DNA of 64,000 nt from Komagataeibacter xylinus (GCF_004302915.1 NZ_QQBI01000016.1:1-64000); one strand, 5' to 3'; counted from the first letter of the stretch, positions 8,180 to 19,439 are shown. Notes: generated from the letters alone by a model not told the origin. Translations and numbers: made by a program.

Positions 8180-9400
8180 ATGCACACCCGACGTTTCCTT
8201 CTGGCTGGAGCCACCAGCCTTCTTGTCTCTTCCACGGCGCTTGCCGCACCCGCGGCCCGGCGCCGCCACCCTGCCGGTCCTGCCGCCGTTGATGCGGCGG
8301 CGCCTGTCGTTGCATCCTCGCCCGCCAACAGCCTCATTGGCCCGATCGATACCATCGCGCGCTGGGCATGCATTGTCGATTACACCACTGGCGCGGTGAT
8401 ACTGGAGAAGGCGGCGGACGAGCGCATGCCGCCCTCGTCGCTGACCAAGATGATGACGGCCTATATCGTGTTCGGCATGCTGCGCGCAGGCAGGCTGACG
8501 CTGGAGCAGATGCTGCCGGTCAGCGAGAAGGCATGGCGCATGCAGGGCTCGAAGATGTTCGTGCCGCTCAATGGCACCGTGGCCGTGGCCGACCTGATCC
8601 AGGGCATGGTGATCCAGTCCGGCAATGATGCCTGCATCGTGCTGGCGGAAGGCGTGGCAGGCTCAGAGGACCAGTTCGTCAGCCTGATGAACACGCAGGC
8701 CGCCCAGCTGGGCATGACCAACACCCATTTCCTCAACGCAACCGGCTGGCCGATGGACGGGCATTACATGTCCGCGCGCGATGTGGCGACCATCGCCATG
8801 CACCTGATCCATGATTACCCTGAATACTACCATTTCTTCTCGGAAAAGAGCTTCCGCTACAACAAGATATCGCAGGAGAACCGCAACGCGCTGGTGGTCA
8901 AGGGCGTGGCTGACGGGCTCAAGACCGGCCATACAGATGCCGGTGGCTTCGGCCTGTGCGCCAGCGCCGAGCGTGGCGGCAACCGCGTGGTCATGGCCAT
9001 CAACGGCCTACCCAGCAGCAACGCGCGCGCCAATGAGGGCGAGCGGCTGTTCGAGTGGTCGTTCGTCAATTTCGAGAACGCGACCCTGCTCCATAACGGC
9101 GCCGTGGTGGACCATGCCCCGGTGTGGCTGGGGCAGGCGCCCACCGTGCCGCTGGTGGCCACGCGTGATGTCACGCTCACCCTGCCGCATGGCTGGCAGA
9201 ACCGGGTGCATGTGAGCATGGATTACCGCAGCCCCGTGCCCGCCCCCATAACCGCGGGCCAGCAGCTTGGCGAGATGGTGATTGCCAATACCGGCCTGGC
9301 CGAGATCCGCATCCCGCTGGTGGCGGGTGCCGATGTGCCCCGCCTTGGCCTGATGGGCCGCGCCACGGCGGTGCTGGGCCGCAAGCTGGGGCATGGCTAG
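8180..9400 (+). CDS. D-alanyl-D-alanine carboxypeptidase (PBP5/6 type)
   Basis: Serine-type D,D-carboxypeptidase that trims the terminal D-Ala from peptidoglycan stem peptides. All three active-site motifs are present: SLTK (S87-K90), SGN (S147-N149) and KTG (K248-G250, KTGHTDAGG). A signal peptide covers about residues 1-22. The C-terminal part (about 300-400) is the beta-rich PBP5 extension (VPLVATRDVTLTLPHGW). The ATG at 8180 has AAGGA 5-9 nt upstream; earlier codons in frame give no signal-like sequence. The gene stops 3 bp before tmk. Confidence 0.92.
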   Translation: MHTRRFLLAGATSLLVSSTALAAPAARRRHPAGPAAVDAAAPVVASSPANSLIGPIDTIARWACIVDYTTGAVILEKAADERMPPSSLTKMMTAYIVFGMLRAGRLTLEQMLPVSEKAWRMQGSKMFVPLNGTVAVADLIQGMVIQSGNDACIVLAEGVAGSEDQFVSLMNTQAAQLGMTNTHFLNATGWPMDGHYMSARDVATIAMHLIHDYPEYYHFFSEKSFRYNKISQENRNALVVKGVADGLKTGHTDAGGFGLCASAERGGNRVVMAINGLPSSNARANEGERLFEWSFVNFENATLLHNGAVVDHAPVWLGQAPTVPLVATRDVTLTLPHGWQNRVHVSMDYRSPVPAPITAGQQLGEMVIANTGLAEIRIPLVAGADVPRLGLMGRATAVLGRKLGHG

Positions 9401-9403
9401 GCC

Positions 9404-10039
9404 ATGACGGGCCTGTTCATTACCCTTGAAGGCGGCGAGGGGGCGGGCAAGTCCACCCAGGCGCGGCTGCTGGCCGAATACCTGCGCACCCTCGGCCATG
9501 AGGTCGACCTCACGCGCGAGCCGGGCGGCACGCCGGGGGCGGAGGCATTGCGCGAACTGCTGCTGTTTGGCGGGCATGGGCTTTCGGCCCGCGCCGAGGT
9601 CATGGCCCATTTCGCCGCCCGCGCCGATCATGTCGAGCAGCGCATCGCGCCCATGCTGGCCCGTGGCGGCGTGGTGATCTGCGACCGCTTTACCGATTCA
9701 ACCGAGGCCTATCAGGGCTACGGCCTGAGCCACGGCGACCCCGCGATGCTGGGCCTGATCGCTACCCTGCGCGGCCTGATCCCGGTCGTGCCCGACCTGA
9801 CCTTCATGCTTGAGGCGCCGCCTGCGGTGGCCCAGGCCCGCCTGGCCGGGCGGGGCAATGCGCGCACCGACCGCTACGAGGCGGAAGGGGCCGCCTTCCA
9901 TGCCCGCGTGGCCGAGGGCTTTGACGCCATTGCCCGGCGTGACGCCACGCGCTGCCGCCGCATTGATGCCAGCGGCACGACGCAGGCGGTGCAGCAGGCA
10001 CTGCGCGAGATCGTAACGCCCTTGCTGCCCCATGCCTGA
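9404..10039 (+). CDS. tmk: Thymidylate kinase
   Basis: Phosphorylates dTMP to dTDP for DNA synthesis. The 211-aa product has the P-loop GGEGAGKST (10-18), TREPGGTPGAEALR (TMP-binding), the CDRFTDSTEAYQGYG motif (DRF at 94-96) and the lid region RLAGRGNARTDRYE. Length is normal for the family. It sits 3 bp after the carboxypeptidase gene and overlaps holB by 8 bp, as in many alphaproteobacteria where tmk and holB are paired. Confidence 0.96.
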   Translation: MTGLFITLEGGEGAGKSTQARLLAEYLRTLGHEVDLTREPGGTPGAEALRELLLFGGHGLSARAEVMAHFAARADHVEQRIAPMLARGGVVICDRFTDSTEAYQGYGLSHGDPAMLGLIATLRGLIPVVPDLTFMLEAPPAVAQARLAGRGNARTDRYEAEGAAFHARVAEGFDAIARRDATRCRRIDASGTTQAVQQALREIVTPLLPHA

Positions 10040-10994
10040 TCCGCGCACCTGCCGCCACCTGCTCGGCCATGATGCGGCATGGCGGGAATTCCAGGCCGTC
10101 ATGCGCACGGGGCGGCTGCACCATGCCTGGCTGCTGACCGGGCCGGAGGGCATCGGCAAGGCCAGCATGGCCTTTCTCATGGCGCGTGCCCTGCTGCGGG
10201 CCGAGGACCATGACAGCCCGGTAGGCCGCCGCGTGAGCGCTGGCACCCATGCCGACCTGCTGGTCATCGCGCGCGGCATGGATGAAAAGCGCAACCGCCT
10301 GCGCCGCGAGATCGTGGGTGATGACATACGCCCCATTGGCGCCTTCCTGCGGCGCACGGCAGCCGAGGGCGGCTGGCGGGTGGTGATCGTTGATGGCGCG
10401 GAATACATGAACCGCACGGCGGCCAACGCCATTCTCAAAATTCTCGAGGAACCGCCCGAGCGCGCGATCCTGATCCTGACCACCGCCGTGCCGGGCCGCC
10501 TGCTGCCCACCATTCGCAGCCGCTGCCGGGTGCTGGGCCTCTCCGCCCTTGATGAAGCGACGATGCGCACGGCACTGGCCACCATGCCCGATGCCCCCCC
10601 GGCCGATGAGATCGAGGTCATCATTCCGCTCGCGCATGGCGCGCCGGGCAAGGCGCTCGAACTGCTCGGCGGCGATGGCCCGGCCCTGTCGCGGCTGGTG
10701 GCCGGGGTGATGGCGGGCACGGCAGGCGAGGGGGCGGATTACGACATTGCCGCACAGGTCACAAAACGGGAAAATGACTTTTGCGTCTTTTTCGATCTGT
10801 TGTGTGATGCCATATCTCAAAAGGCACGCGCCCTGGCCGCCAACACGGACAGGGTGCACAAAGCGGATCTGCGCCCGGCCCGTCTGGCCCTGCTGTGGCA
10901 GGACCTGATGCGGCTGCGTGCGGAAACGGAACAGTTCAATCTGGATAAACAGCAGGCGGTCCTTACGGCCCTTGCGCGGGTGAGTGAAACATGA
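10032..10994 (+). CDS. holB: DNA polymerase III subunit delta'
   Basis: Clamp-loader subunit that with delta and the DnaX ATPases opens and loads the sliding clamp. The 320-aa product has the RFC-like first domain with a P-loop-like stretch (TGPEGIGKASMAFLMARALL), VIVDGAEYMNRTAANAILKILEEPPE, and the sensor motif TIRSRCRVL. These are conserved across delta' and DnaX; the four-Cys zinc motif of DnaX is absent, which favours delta'. It overlaps tmk upstream and metG downstream (ATGA). Confidence 0.92.
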   Translation: MPDPRTCRHLLGHDAAWREFQAVMRTGRLHHAWLLTGPEGIGKASMAFLMARALLRAEDHDSPVGRRVSAGTHADLLVIARGMDEKRNRLRREIVGDDIRPIGAFLRRTAAEGGWRVVIVDGAEYMNRTAANAILKILEEPPERAILILTTAVPGRLLPTIRSRCRVLGLSALDEATMRTALATMPDAPPADEIEVIIPLAHGAPGKALELLGGDGPALSRLVAGVMAGTAGEGADYDIAAQVTKRENDFCVFFDLLCDAISQKARALAANTDRVHKADLRPARLALLWQDLMRLRAETEQFNLDKQQAVLTALARVSET

Positions 10995-12532
10995 CACGGC
11001 GCTACTACGTCACAACACCAATCTATTACGTGAACGGGGCGCCTCATATCGGCCACGCCTACACCTCGGTCGCAGCCGACGTGATCGCGCGGTTCAAGCG
11101 GCTGGCGGGCTTTGACGTATTCTTCCTGACCGGCACCGACGAGCACGGCCAGAAGGTGGAGCAGGCCGCCGAGGCGAAGGGCATGCAGCCGCAGGCCTTC
11201 GCCGATGCAGTCGCGACCGACTTCCGCGACATGTACGACACGATGGACATCTCCTACGATGATTTCATCCGCACCACCGAGCCGCGCCATGTGCAGGCGG
11301 CGCAGGCGTTGTGGAAGAAGCTCGAGGAAAACGGCCACATCTACCTCGGCGCCTATGAGGGCTGGTACGCAACGCGCGATGAATGCTTCTATGGCGAGGA
11401 AGAACTCATCGACGGCCCCGACGGCAGGAAGGTGGCCCCCACGGGCGCTGCCGTCGAGTGGGTGAAGGAGCCGTCCTATTTCTTCAACCTGTCGAAATTC
11501 GGTGACAGGCTGCTGGAACTTTATGAAACCCGCCCCGGCTTCATCGAGCCTGCCAGCCGCCGCAACGAGGTGAAGAGCTTCGTGAAGCAGGGCCTGCGCG
11601 ACCTGTCCGTCAGCCGCACCAGCTTCAACTGGGGCATTCCCGTGCCGGGCGACCCGAAGCATGTGATGTATGTGTGGGTCGATGCGCTGGCCAATTACCT
11701 CTCGGCCGTGGGCTATCCGGACGAGACGGCGGCGCGGTGGGCTTTCTGGCCCCCCAACCTGCACCTTGTGGGCAAGGACATCCTGCGCTTTCACGCCATC
11801 TACTGGCCGGCCCTGCTCATGGCAGCCGACCTGCCCCTGCCCGAGCGCGTGTTCTCGCATGGCTGGTGGACCATCGAGGGCCAGAAGATGAGCAAGTCGC
11901 TGGGCAACGTGGTGGACCCGCGCGACCTGGTGAAAACCTTCGGCCTCGATGCCATCCGCTTCTTCCTGATGCGTGAGATGCCTTTTGGTGGCGACAGCGA
12001 CCTGAGCCGCCGTGCCATCATCACGCGCATGAATGTCGAACTGGCCAATGACCTTGGCAACCTGGCCCAGCGCACGCTCTCGCAGGTCGCGCGCAACTGC
12101 GACGGCAAGCTGCCCGCGCAGGGCAAACAGACTGATGAGGACCGCGAACTGCTGGCCACCGCCAGCCTGCTGCCCGACATCATGCACCAGCAGATCGACC
12201 GGCAGGCCCTGACCGATGCGCTGGAGGAAGTGTGGAAGCTGATCCGCGCCTGCAATTCCTATATCGACCATCAGGCACCGTGGAAGCTCAAGAAAACCGA
12301 CCCCCAGCGCATGGCCGACGTGCTGCGCGTGCTGACTGACGCGCTGCGCATCATCGCGACCGTGCTCCAGCCCTACATGCCCGGCAGCATGGACAGGATG
12401 CTCATCCAGCTTGGCGTGGAAGAAGGCGAGCGTAGTACTTTCGCAGCCCTCGATGTGCCGCTGCCCGCGGGCCGCGTGCTGCCCAAGCCGGAGGGTGTGT
12501 TCCCGCGCTATGAGGAGCCGGAGGCATCATGA
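10991..12532 (+). CDS. metG: Methionyl-tRNA synthetase
   Basis: Class I aminoacyl-tRNA synthetase that charges tRNA-Met. The 513-aa protein has HIGH (19-22, in PHIGHAYTS) and KMSKS (299-303). The anticodon-binding helical domain contains WKLIRACNSYIDHQAPWKLKK. The zinc-knuckle cysteines and the C-terminal EMAP-like tRNA-binding domain are absent, which fits the shorter alphaproteobacterial type. Its start overlaps the holB stop by ATGA and its own stop overlaps tatD in the same way, so the group tmk-holB-metG-tatD is translationally coupled. Confidence 0.96.
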   Translation: MTRRYYVTTPIYYVNGAPHIGHAYTSVAADVIARFKRLAGFDVFFLTGTDEHGQKVEQAAEAKGMQPQAFADAVATDFRDMYDTMDISYDDFIRTTEPRHVQAAQALWKKLEENGHIYLGAYEGWYATRDECFYGEEELIDGPDGRKVAPTGAAVEWVKEPSYFFNLSKFGDRLLELYETRPGFIEPASRRNEVKSFVKQGLRDLSVSRTSFNWGIPVPGDPKHVMYVWVDALANYLSAVGYPDETAARWAFWPPNLHLVGKDILRFHAIYWPALLMAADLPLPERVFSHGWWTIEGQKMSKSLGNVVDPRDLVKTFGLDAIRFFLMREMPFGGDSDLSRRAIITRMNVELANDLGNLAQRTLSQVARNCDGKLPAQGKQTDEDRELLATASLLPDIMHQQIDRQALTDALEEVWKLIRACNSYIDHQAPWKLKKTDPQRMADVLRVLTDALRIIATVLQPYMPGSMDRMLIQLGVEEGERSTFAALDVPLPAGRVLPKPEGVFPRYEEPEAS

Positions 12533-13326
12533 CCCGCACGGGACTGACCGACTCCCACTGCCATCTCGACCACTTCTCCGCTGAGGAAATGCCCGAAGTC
12601 CTGGCCCGCACGCGGCAGGCCGGGGTGGACGGGCTGGTGACCATCGGCACAAGGCTGTCACGCGCGGGGCAGCAGAAGACACTCGCCACGCTCGATGCGC
12701 CGGAACTGCGGGTATGGTGCACCATCGGCACCCACCCCGACCACGTGGATGAGGAAGCGCTGCCCACAGGTGCGGAACTCGCCGCCATGGCGGATGACGC
12801 CTGCGTGGTGGGCATTGGCGAGAGCGGGCTGGATTACTTTCACGGCAAGGAAGATGTCCGCCCCCGCCAGCAGGAGAGCTTTCGGGTGCATATCGATGCC
12901 GCCCGCCGCACCGGCCTGCCGCTGGTCATCCACACGCGTGAGGCCGATGATGACACGCTGGCCATCCTGCGTGATGAGACGGAGGCCCGCGGCGCGTTTC
13001 CGTTCCTGATCCACTGCTTTTCATCCGGGCCGGACCTTGCGCGCGGCGCACTGGAGCTGGGCGGGTATGTCAGTTTCTCGGGCATCGCCACTTTCAACCG
13101 TGCGCAGGCGGTGCGCGACGTGGCGGCCTTCGTGCCCGCGGACAGGCTGCTGGTCGAGACCGATTCGCCCTATCTGGCCCCCGTGCCCAAGCGCGGCAAG
13201 CGCAACGAGCCGGGTTACGTGGCCTATACCGCCCGCATGCTGGCCGAACTGCGCGGCATGGAGGATGCGGCATTTGCCGAGATGACCACGCGTAATTTCA
13301 GTCGACTGTTTACACAGGCGGTATAA
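12529..13326 (+). CDS. TatD-family metal-dependent hydrolase
   Basis: A 265-aa TIM-barrel nuclease/hydrolase of the TatD family. Metal ligands are visible in DSHCHLDHF (residues 7-15), GIGESGLDYF (the Glu), IHTREADDD and the late Asp in VETDSPYLAP. Members act as 3'-5' exonucleases or deoxyribonucleases; the gene next to metG is usually the YcfH/TatD paralogue. Start ATG overlaps the metG stop (ATGA). The next gene follows 4 bp after the stop. Confidence 0.9.
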   Translation: MTRTGLTDSHCHLDHFSAEEMPEVLARTRQAGVDGLVTIGTRLSRAGQQKTLATLDAPELRVWCTIGTHPDHVDEEALPTGAELAAMADDACVVGIGESGLDYFHGKEDVRPRQQESFRVHIDAARRTGLPLVIHTREADDDTLAILRDETEARGAFPFLIHCFSSGPDLARGALELGGYVSFSGIATFNRAQAVRDVAAFVPADRLLVETDSPYLAPVPKRGKRNEPGYVAYTARMLAELRGMEDAAFAEMTTRNFSRLFTQAV

Positions 13327-13330
13327 CGGC

Positions 13331-14116
13331 ATGGACATGATCATACTGGGCTGCGGCGGTTCATCGGGCGTGCCCATGCTGGGCGGGCCGGACGGGGCGG
13401 GGGACTGGGGTGAGTGCAACCCCACCGAGCCACGCAACCGGCGCACGCGGGCCTCGGTGCTGATTGATGACGGGCCGGGCCGCAGGCTGCTTGTTGATAC
13501 GGGGCCGGACCTGCGTGCGCAGTTCCTCGCGCAGCGCATCGGCATGATCGATGCCGTGGTCTATACCCATGCCCATGCCGACCATATTCTGGGGCTTGAT
13601 GAACTGCGTGCCATCAACCGCATCATCAACGGTCCGATTCCCATCTACGGCACGGCAGCGGTGCTGGACGAGATCCGCACCCGCTTCGATTACGCCTTCC
13701 GCCCCTGGACGCCGCCTGCCATCTTCCGCCCCATACTGGACGTGAACCCTGTCAGCCTGCCCTCCACGCAGCTCATGGCCGGGATGGAGGTGCAGCTCTT
13801 TGCCCAGACCCATGGCCGCACCGAAACGCTGGGCCTGCGCGCGGGGCCCATGGCCTACTGCACGGACGTGGCCGAGATGAACGAGCACGCTCTGGCCGTG
13901 CTGCGCGGGGTCGATACGTGGGTGGTGGACTGCTTCCAGCGTGCGACCCACCCTTCGCATGGCTGGCTGGAGCAGGTGCTGGCGTGGCGCGAGGTCATAC
14001 AGCCGCGCCGCACCGTGCTGACCCATATGGGTCCGGACATGGACTGGGCGTGGATGCAGGCCAACCTGCCCGCAGGCGTCGAGGCAGCGTATGACGGCCT
14101 GCGCCTTACAGCATAA
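13331..14116 (+). CDS. MBL-fold metallohydrolase (PhnP-like)
   Basis: A 261-aa metallo-beta-lactamase-fold hydrolase. THAHADHILGLDELR is the H-x-H-x-D-H metal motif, CGGSSGVPMLGG near the start and GPMAYCTDVAE and LTHMGPDMDW further on supply the other ligands. The early SSGVP motif resembles PhnP and related cyclic phosphodiesterases, but no phosphonate genes are nearby. The place directly after tatD (4 bp gap) is conserved in many alphaproteobacteria, so it is probably a housekeeping enzyme of unknown substrate. Confidence 0.85.
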   Translation: MDMIILGCGGSSGVPMLGGPDGAGDWGECNPTEPRNRRTRASVLIDDGPGRRLLVDTGPDLRAQFLAQRIGMIDAVVYTHAHADHILGLDELRAINRIINGPIPIYGTAAVLDEIRTRFDYAFRPWTPPAIFRPILDVNPVSLPSTQLMAGMEVQLFAQTHGRTETLGLRAGPMAYCTDVAEMNEHALAVLRGVDTWVVDCFQRATHPSHGWLEQVLAWREVIQPRRTVLTHMGPDMDWAWMQANLPAGVEAAYDGLRLTA

Positions 14117-14165
14117 GGGCTGCCTGCGGGCTGTTTTTTTTGCCCTGCGCGGGCAGAAAGCGCAT
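14117..14165 (+). terminator. Possible terminator after the metG-tatD-MBL run
   Basis: GC-rich self-complementary segments surround a run of eight T. CTGCC pairs with GGCAG and, inside it, GGGC with GCCC, with the T run in the loop. A T run directly after a short GCC/GGC hairpin is the other possible reading. Either fits a stop signal before the guaB promoter. Confidence 0.45.
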
Positions 14166-14183
14166 GAAGCCCGCGCGTAATGC

Positions 14184-14212
14184 TTGCCAGCGCCCGCCAA
14201 GCCCCCTAAGAG
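14184..14212 (+). promoter_or_regulatory. Candidate guaB promoter
   Basis: TTGCCA at 14184-14189 and TAAGAG at 14207-14212 are separated by 17 bp, a good match to a sigma-70 type promoter. Transcription would start about 60 nt before the guaB ATG. Not tested beyond the match. Confidence 0.5.
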
Positions 14213-14263
14213 GGTGCGCCAACGGTCGGTGACCCGAGGCGCGGGGTAGCCGCCATCTGCTGA

Positions 14264-15797
<1,534 letters not shown>

Positions 15798-15819
15798 CAC
15801 AATAACGGTTCCCTGATTC

Positions 15820-17118
15820 ATGACACCCAGCGCACGGCTTTCCGCCGCCATTGACCTGCTTGCCGCAATGGAGGCCACGCCGCAGCGCCCCGCCGATGCG
15901 CTGGCCAATGCCTTCTTTCGTGAGCGGCGTTATATTGGCGGCGGCGACCGCCGGGCCATCTCGGCGCGCGTGTGGCGCGTGCTGCGGCACTGGCGCAGGC
16001 TGCACTGGTGGATTGAACGCGTGGGGGGCAAGGTCACGTCCCGCACGCTGGTGCTGGCCATGATGGCGCTCGAGCCGGAGGCGCGTGAAAACCCGCAACA
16101 CCTCTTTACGGGCGAGCGGTACGCGCCGCTGGGGCTGATCGGCTCGGAAAGCAGCCTTTACACGCAGCTTGAAGGGCAGGGGCTGCTGCACCCCGACATG
16201 CCGCCCGCCGTGCGGCTGGAGGTGCCGGACTGGCTGCTGCCCCGCCTCGAGCGCACCTTTGGGGACGGGCTGGAAGCCGAACTCGCGGCCATGGATGGCG
16301 AGGCGACGCTGGACCTGCGGGTGAACCTGCTCAAATCAGACCGCCCCACGGCGCTGGCCGCCCTTGAGGCGGAGGGCATCCATGCGGTTGATACCGCGCT
16401 CTCGCCATGGGGGCTGCGGGTTGCGGGCCGCCAGCCCATTACATCCTGCGCGGCCTTTCGCAGCGGGCTGATCGAAATTCAGGATGAAGGCAGCCAGCTT
16501 GTGGTCGCCGCCGTGGGCGCGCGGCCGGGCATGCGCGTGCTCGATTACTGCGCGGGGGCTGCGGGCAAGACGCTGGGCATGGCCATGACCATGGAGAACC
16601 GCGGGCACATCGTGGCGTGCGATGTGTCCGAGCCGCGGCTGGAGGGGGCCGTGCGCCGCCTGCGTCGCGCGGGCGTGCACAATGCCGAGCGCCACCTGCT
16701 GGTGGCGGGCGACCGCTGGGCGCGCCGCCGCAGTGGCAGCTTTGACCGCGTGCTGGTTGATGCGCCATGCACCGGCACCGGCACCTGGCGGCGTAACCCC
16801 GATGCCCGCCTGCGCCTGCGCGAGCAGGATCTTGTGGAACTGACCGAAAAGCAGGCCGCGATCATGGACCGTGCCGCAGCCCTGGTGCGGCCGGGCGGGC
16901 GGATGGTCTATGCCACCTGCTCCGTGCTGCGCGAGGAAAATGGCGACCAGATCGCAGCCTTTCTGGCCCGTAACCCGGCCTTTTCGCTGGTCGTGCCCGA
17001 TGGCGCGGATGATGACCTGCCTGCGGGGCTGAGCACGGACGGGCAGGTCAGCCTGACGCCGCGCCAGCACCATACGGATGGTTTTTTTGCCGCCATCATG
17101 CAGCGTGAAGCCTGCTGA
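15820..17118 (+). CDS. RsmB/NOP-family 23S/16S rRNA m5C methyltransferase
   Basis: SAM-dependent RNA cytosine-5 methyltransferase, 432 aa. The N-terminal third is a NusB-like helical domain. The methyltransferase core follows: VLDYCAGAAGKTLGMA (SAM-binding), VDAPCTGTGTWRRNPD (motif IV, with the Cys that releases product), and YATCSVLREENGDQ (motif VI catalytic Cys). FQ-QSDA-like RSGLIEIQDEGSQLV is the RNA-interacting start of the core. RsmB (16S C967) is the best guess, but several paralogues of this family exist in alphaproteobacteria. It begins 39 bp after guaB, downstream of the guaB terminator. Confidence 0.85.
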   Translation: MTPSARLSAAIDLLAAMEATPQRPADALANAFFRERRYIGGGDRRAISARVWRVLRHWRRLHWWIERVGGKVTSRTLVLAMMALEPEARENPQHLFTGERYAPLGLIGSESSLYTQLEGQGLLHPDMPPAVRLEVPDWLLPRLERTFGDGLEAELAAMDGEATLDLRVNLLKSDRPTALAALEAEGIHAVDTALSPWGLRVAGRQPITSCAAFRSGLIEIQDEGSQLVVAAVGARPGMRVLDYCAGAAGKTLGMAMTMENRGHIVACDVSEPRLEGAVRRLRRAGVHNAERHLLVAGDRWARRRSGSFDRVLVDAPCTGTGTWRRNPDARLRLREQDLVELTEKQAAIMDRAAALVRPGGRMVYATCSVLREENGDQIAAFLARNPAFSLVVPDGADDDLPAGLSTDGQVSLTPRQHHTDGFFAAIMQREAC

Positions 17119-17579
17119 ACCCCGTTTTTTCGGGTAGACACGACAGAAGTTTCCGGACGTCGCCTTTTTCAAAAAGGCGGCGTTTTTCGCCGGATACCTT
17201 CCCCGGGCCGTCCTCGGGGGATGCAGGGTTGAGGCATCGGATGCCCCATCCGGCGCCCGCCATGCCTGCGCAGGGCAGGGGTGAATCCGGTCATCAATAA
17301 AGCGTCAGTAGAACAGAATAAAGTCAAAGGGCGCCTGTCGGGTCTTTAACATTCGCGCCGTATTCTGTTGCGGCAAGAAATATTTTTGGCTTATCTATGA
17401 CAGGCCGGTTCTGGTTTCCTGCCTTGGGGCGATATTGTTGCACATATACAGCGCCATGTGCCGAAGCTGATGGGATCATGGATGCGGCGCAGGGCTGGGC
17501 GGGCCTGAAAGGTCGTGCCCCTGCGTGATCCATCGGCAGGCTGGCACCAGCGCCATTTGCAACATTATGGGACATCGGG
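17119..17579. other. Intergenic region, 461 bp
   Basis: No convincing gene. It starts with a small CCCG-T6-CGGG hairpin (17121-17134) and a partial copy of the dispersed palindromic element (17146-17191), both suited to terminate the methyltransferase transcript. The rest is moderately AT-richer and presumably holds the antiporter promoter; no clear -35/-10 pair was picked out. Confidence 0.5.
17146..17191 (+). repeat. Dispersed palindromic element, copy 1 (partial)
   Basis: Left half of the element: an AGAAGTTTCCGG arm followed by the hairpin CGCCTTTTT/AAAAAGGCG with a single C between the arms. The second hairpin and right arm are missing. It is the only copy between two genes on the same strand. 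Confidence 0.7.
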
Positions 17580-19439
17580 ATGCAGGCAACAAACCTGGCA
17601 ATTGGAATTCTGTTTGTGCTGGGCGGTGGCATCGCGGCCCAGTGGGTGGCGTGGCGCTTCAAGCTGCCTGCCATCGTGCTGCTGTTCGCCCTCGGGCTGA
17701 TCTGCGGGCCGGGGCTTGGCATCCTGCACCCGGCCACGGCCATCGGGCCGTATTTTCACCCGCTTGTTTCCATGGCCGTGGCGTTCATCGTGTTCGAGGG
17801 CGGGCTGGCGCTTGACCTGCGGCAATGGCGTGAATCGGGCGAGGGGGTGCTGCGCCTGACGGCGGCGGCCCTGCCCATCAACTGGGTGCTGGGCTCGCTG
17901 GCGGCGCATTACGTGGGGCACCTGAACTGGGGCACGGCATGGCTGTTTGGCGCCATCGTGGTGGTGACGGGGCCAACCGTGGTGCTGCCCCTGCTGCGCC
18001 ACACCAAGCTGCGGCCAAGGGTGGCGGCCTTTTTGCGGTGGGAGGCGATCGTGAACGATCCCATCGCCGCCATTCTGGCAACCCTGGTGCTGGAATGCCT
18101 GCTGATCAGTTCCAGCCACACATCCGATGCGTCGCTTGCGGCGGTGGAGATCGGGCCGCACCTGCTGTTCGCCACCATGTTTTCCATCGGGTGCGGCATT
18201 TTTCCCGCCCTGCTCATCAAGTTCCTTTCGGCGCGCGACCTGCTGCCCGAGATCCTGCGCATTCCCATGATCCTGGCCTTCGCCATGGGGGTTGCGGCCA
18301 TCTGCAACCTGCTCATGCAGGGCGCGGGCCTCATGGCGGCCACCGTGTTCGGCATGGCGCTGGCCAACCTGCATGTGACCGGCATGTCGGAGCTCCAGCG
18401 CATCAAGGAATCCCTGGGCGTGATCGTGGTCTCGTGCCTGTTCGTGCTGCTCACGGCGGACCTGCAGCGCACGGTGCTGGCCGAGCTGTCCTGGCCGATC
18501 ATGGCGCTGACATTCACGGTCATGTTCGTCGTCAGGCCGCTTGGCATCTACCTCTCCACCATCGGGGCGAGCATGTCGTGGCAGGAGCGGCTGTTCGTGG
18601 GGTGGATCGCGCCGCGTGGCATCGTGGCCGCCGCCGTGTCCGGCGTGGTGGGGCTGCAGTTGCAGGAGGCCGGTTACGCAGGAGCCAACATGATCACGCC
18701 GGCCGTGTTCGCGCTGATCGCCTCGACCATGATCCTGCATGGCTTTTCGCTCAGGCCGCTGGCGCGCGCACTCAGGCTGACCCTGTCCGATGAGCCGGCG
18801 CTGGCCATCATGGGGGCGAATGCGTGGTCCACCAACCTTGCCCGCGTGGTGCATGACCGGGGCGTGCCGGTGCTGCTGGTCGATACGTACGCGCCCGCGC
18901 TCAACAAGGCGGCTGGGCTGGGCGTGCCGGTGCTGCGCGCCGAACTGCTCTCGGTCGAGGGGCAGGAAAGCCTGGAGGAACGCCCCGCCGACTACCTGAT
19001 CGCCACCACGCCGGACGCCATCTATAACGGCTTGGTCTGCGCGCGCATGGCGCCCGACCTGGGGCGGCAGCGCGTGTTTCAGGTCAGCCCGGGCATTGCA
19101 AGGCTGGACCTGTATCATGGGATGAGCCGGGATTCGCGTGGCAAGGTGCTGGGCGAGCCTGCATGGAATTTCTCGCTCATTGATTCCCGCTACGCCCAGG
19201 GCTGGCGCTTTGGCAGCTATGTTGCCGATGAAACCATAAGCGAAACCCGGCTGACCGATGGCCCGGCCATGCTGTTCATGATCATCCGCAAGGGCACGGC
19301 GATCTGGGTTTTTTCTGCCGAGGATGCGATTCCGGCCGAACCGGCGGAAGGCGACATCATCGTGCTGTTCATGCCACCGGGGCAGGATGCCAGCAGGACG
19401 GACCTGCCCGTGGTCGATGGGCCTATCCCGGCGGCCTGA
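17580..19439 (+). CDS. CPA1-type cation/proton antiporter
   Basis: A 619-aa membrane protein of the monovalent cation:proton antiporter family. About 12 hydrophobic helices fill residues 1-395, with the family signatures FEGGLALDL, VTGPTVVLPLLRH, NDPIAAILATLVLE (the ND pair) and WIAPRGIVAAAVSG. A soluble C-terminal part (about 400-619) begins with a Rossmann-like region (ALAIMGANAWSTNLARVVHDRGVPVLLVD) like the TrkA-N/RCK domains that gate transport by nucleotide binding. It probably exports Na+ or K+ in exchange for protons, useful for pH control in acid. The last 17 bp overlap the convergent L,D-transpeptidase gene. Confidence 0.88.
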   Translation: MQATNLAIGILFVLGGGIAAQWVAWRFKLPAIVLLFALGLICGPGLGILHPATAIGPYFHPLVSMAVAFIVFEGGLALDLRQWRESGEGVLRLTAAALPINWVLGSLAAHYVGHLNWGTAWLFGAIVVVTGPTVVLPLLRHTKLRPRVAAFLRWEAIVNDPIAAILATLVLECLLISSSHTSDASLAAVEIGPHLLFATMFSIGCGIFPALLIKFLSARDLLPEILRIPMILAFAMGVAAICNLLMQGAGLMAATVFGMALANLHVTGMSELQRIKESLGVIVVSCLFVLLTADLQRTVLAELSWPIMALTFTVMFVVRPLGIYLSTIGASMSWQERLFVGWIAPRGIVAAAVSGVVGLQLQEAGYAGANMITPAVFALIASTMILHGFSLRPLARALRLTLSDEPALAIMGANAWSTNLARVVHDRGVPVLLVDTYAPALNKAAGLGVPVLRAELLSVEGQESLEERPADYLIATTPDAIYNGLVCARMAPDLGRQRVFQVSPGIARLDLYHGMSRDSRGKVLGEPAWNFSLIDSRYAQGWRFGSYVADETISETRLTDGPAMLFMIIRKGTAIWVFSAEDAIPAEPAEGDIIVLFMPPGQDASRTDLPVVDGPIPAA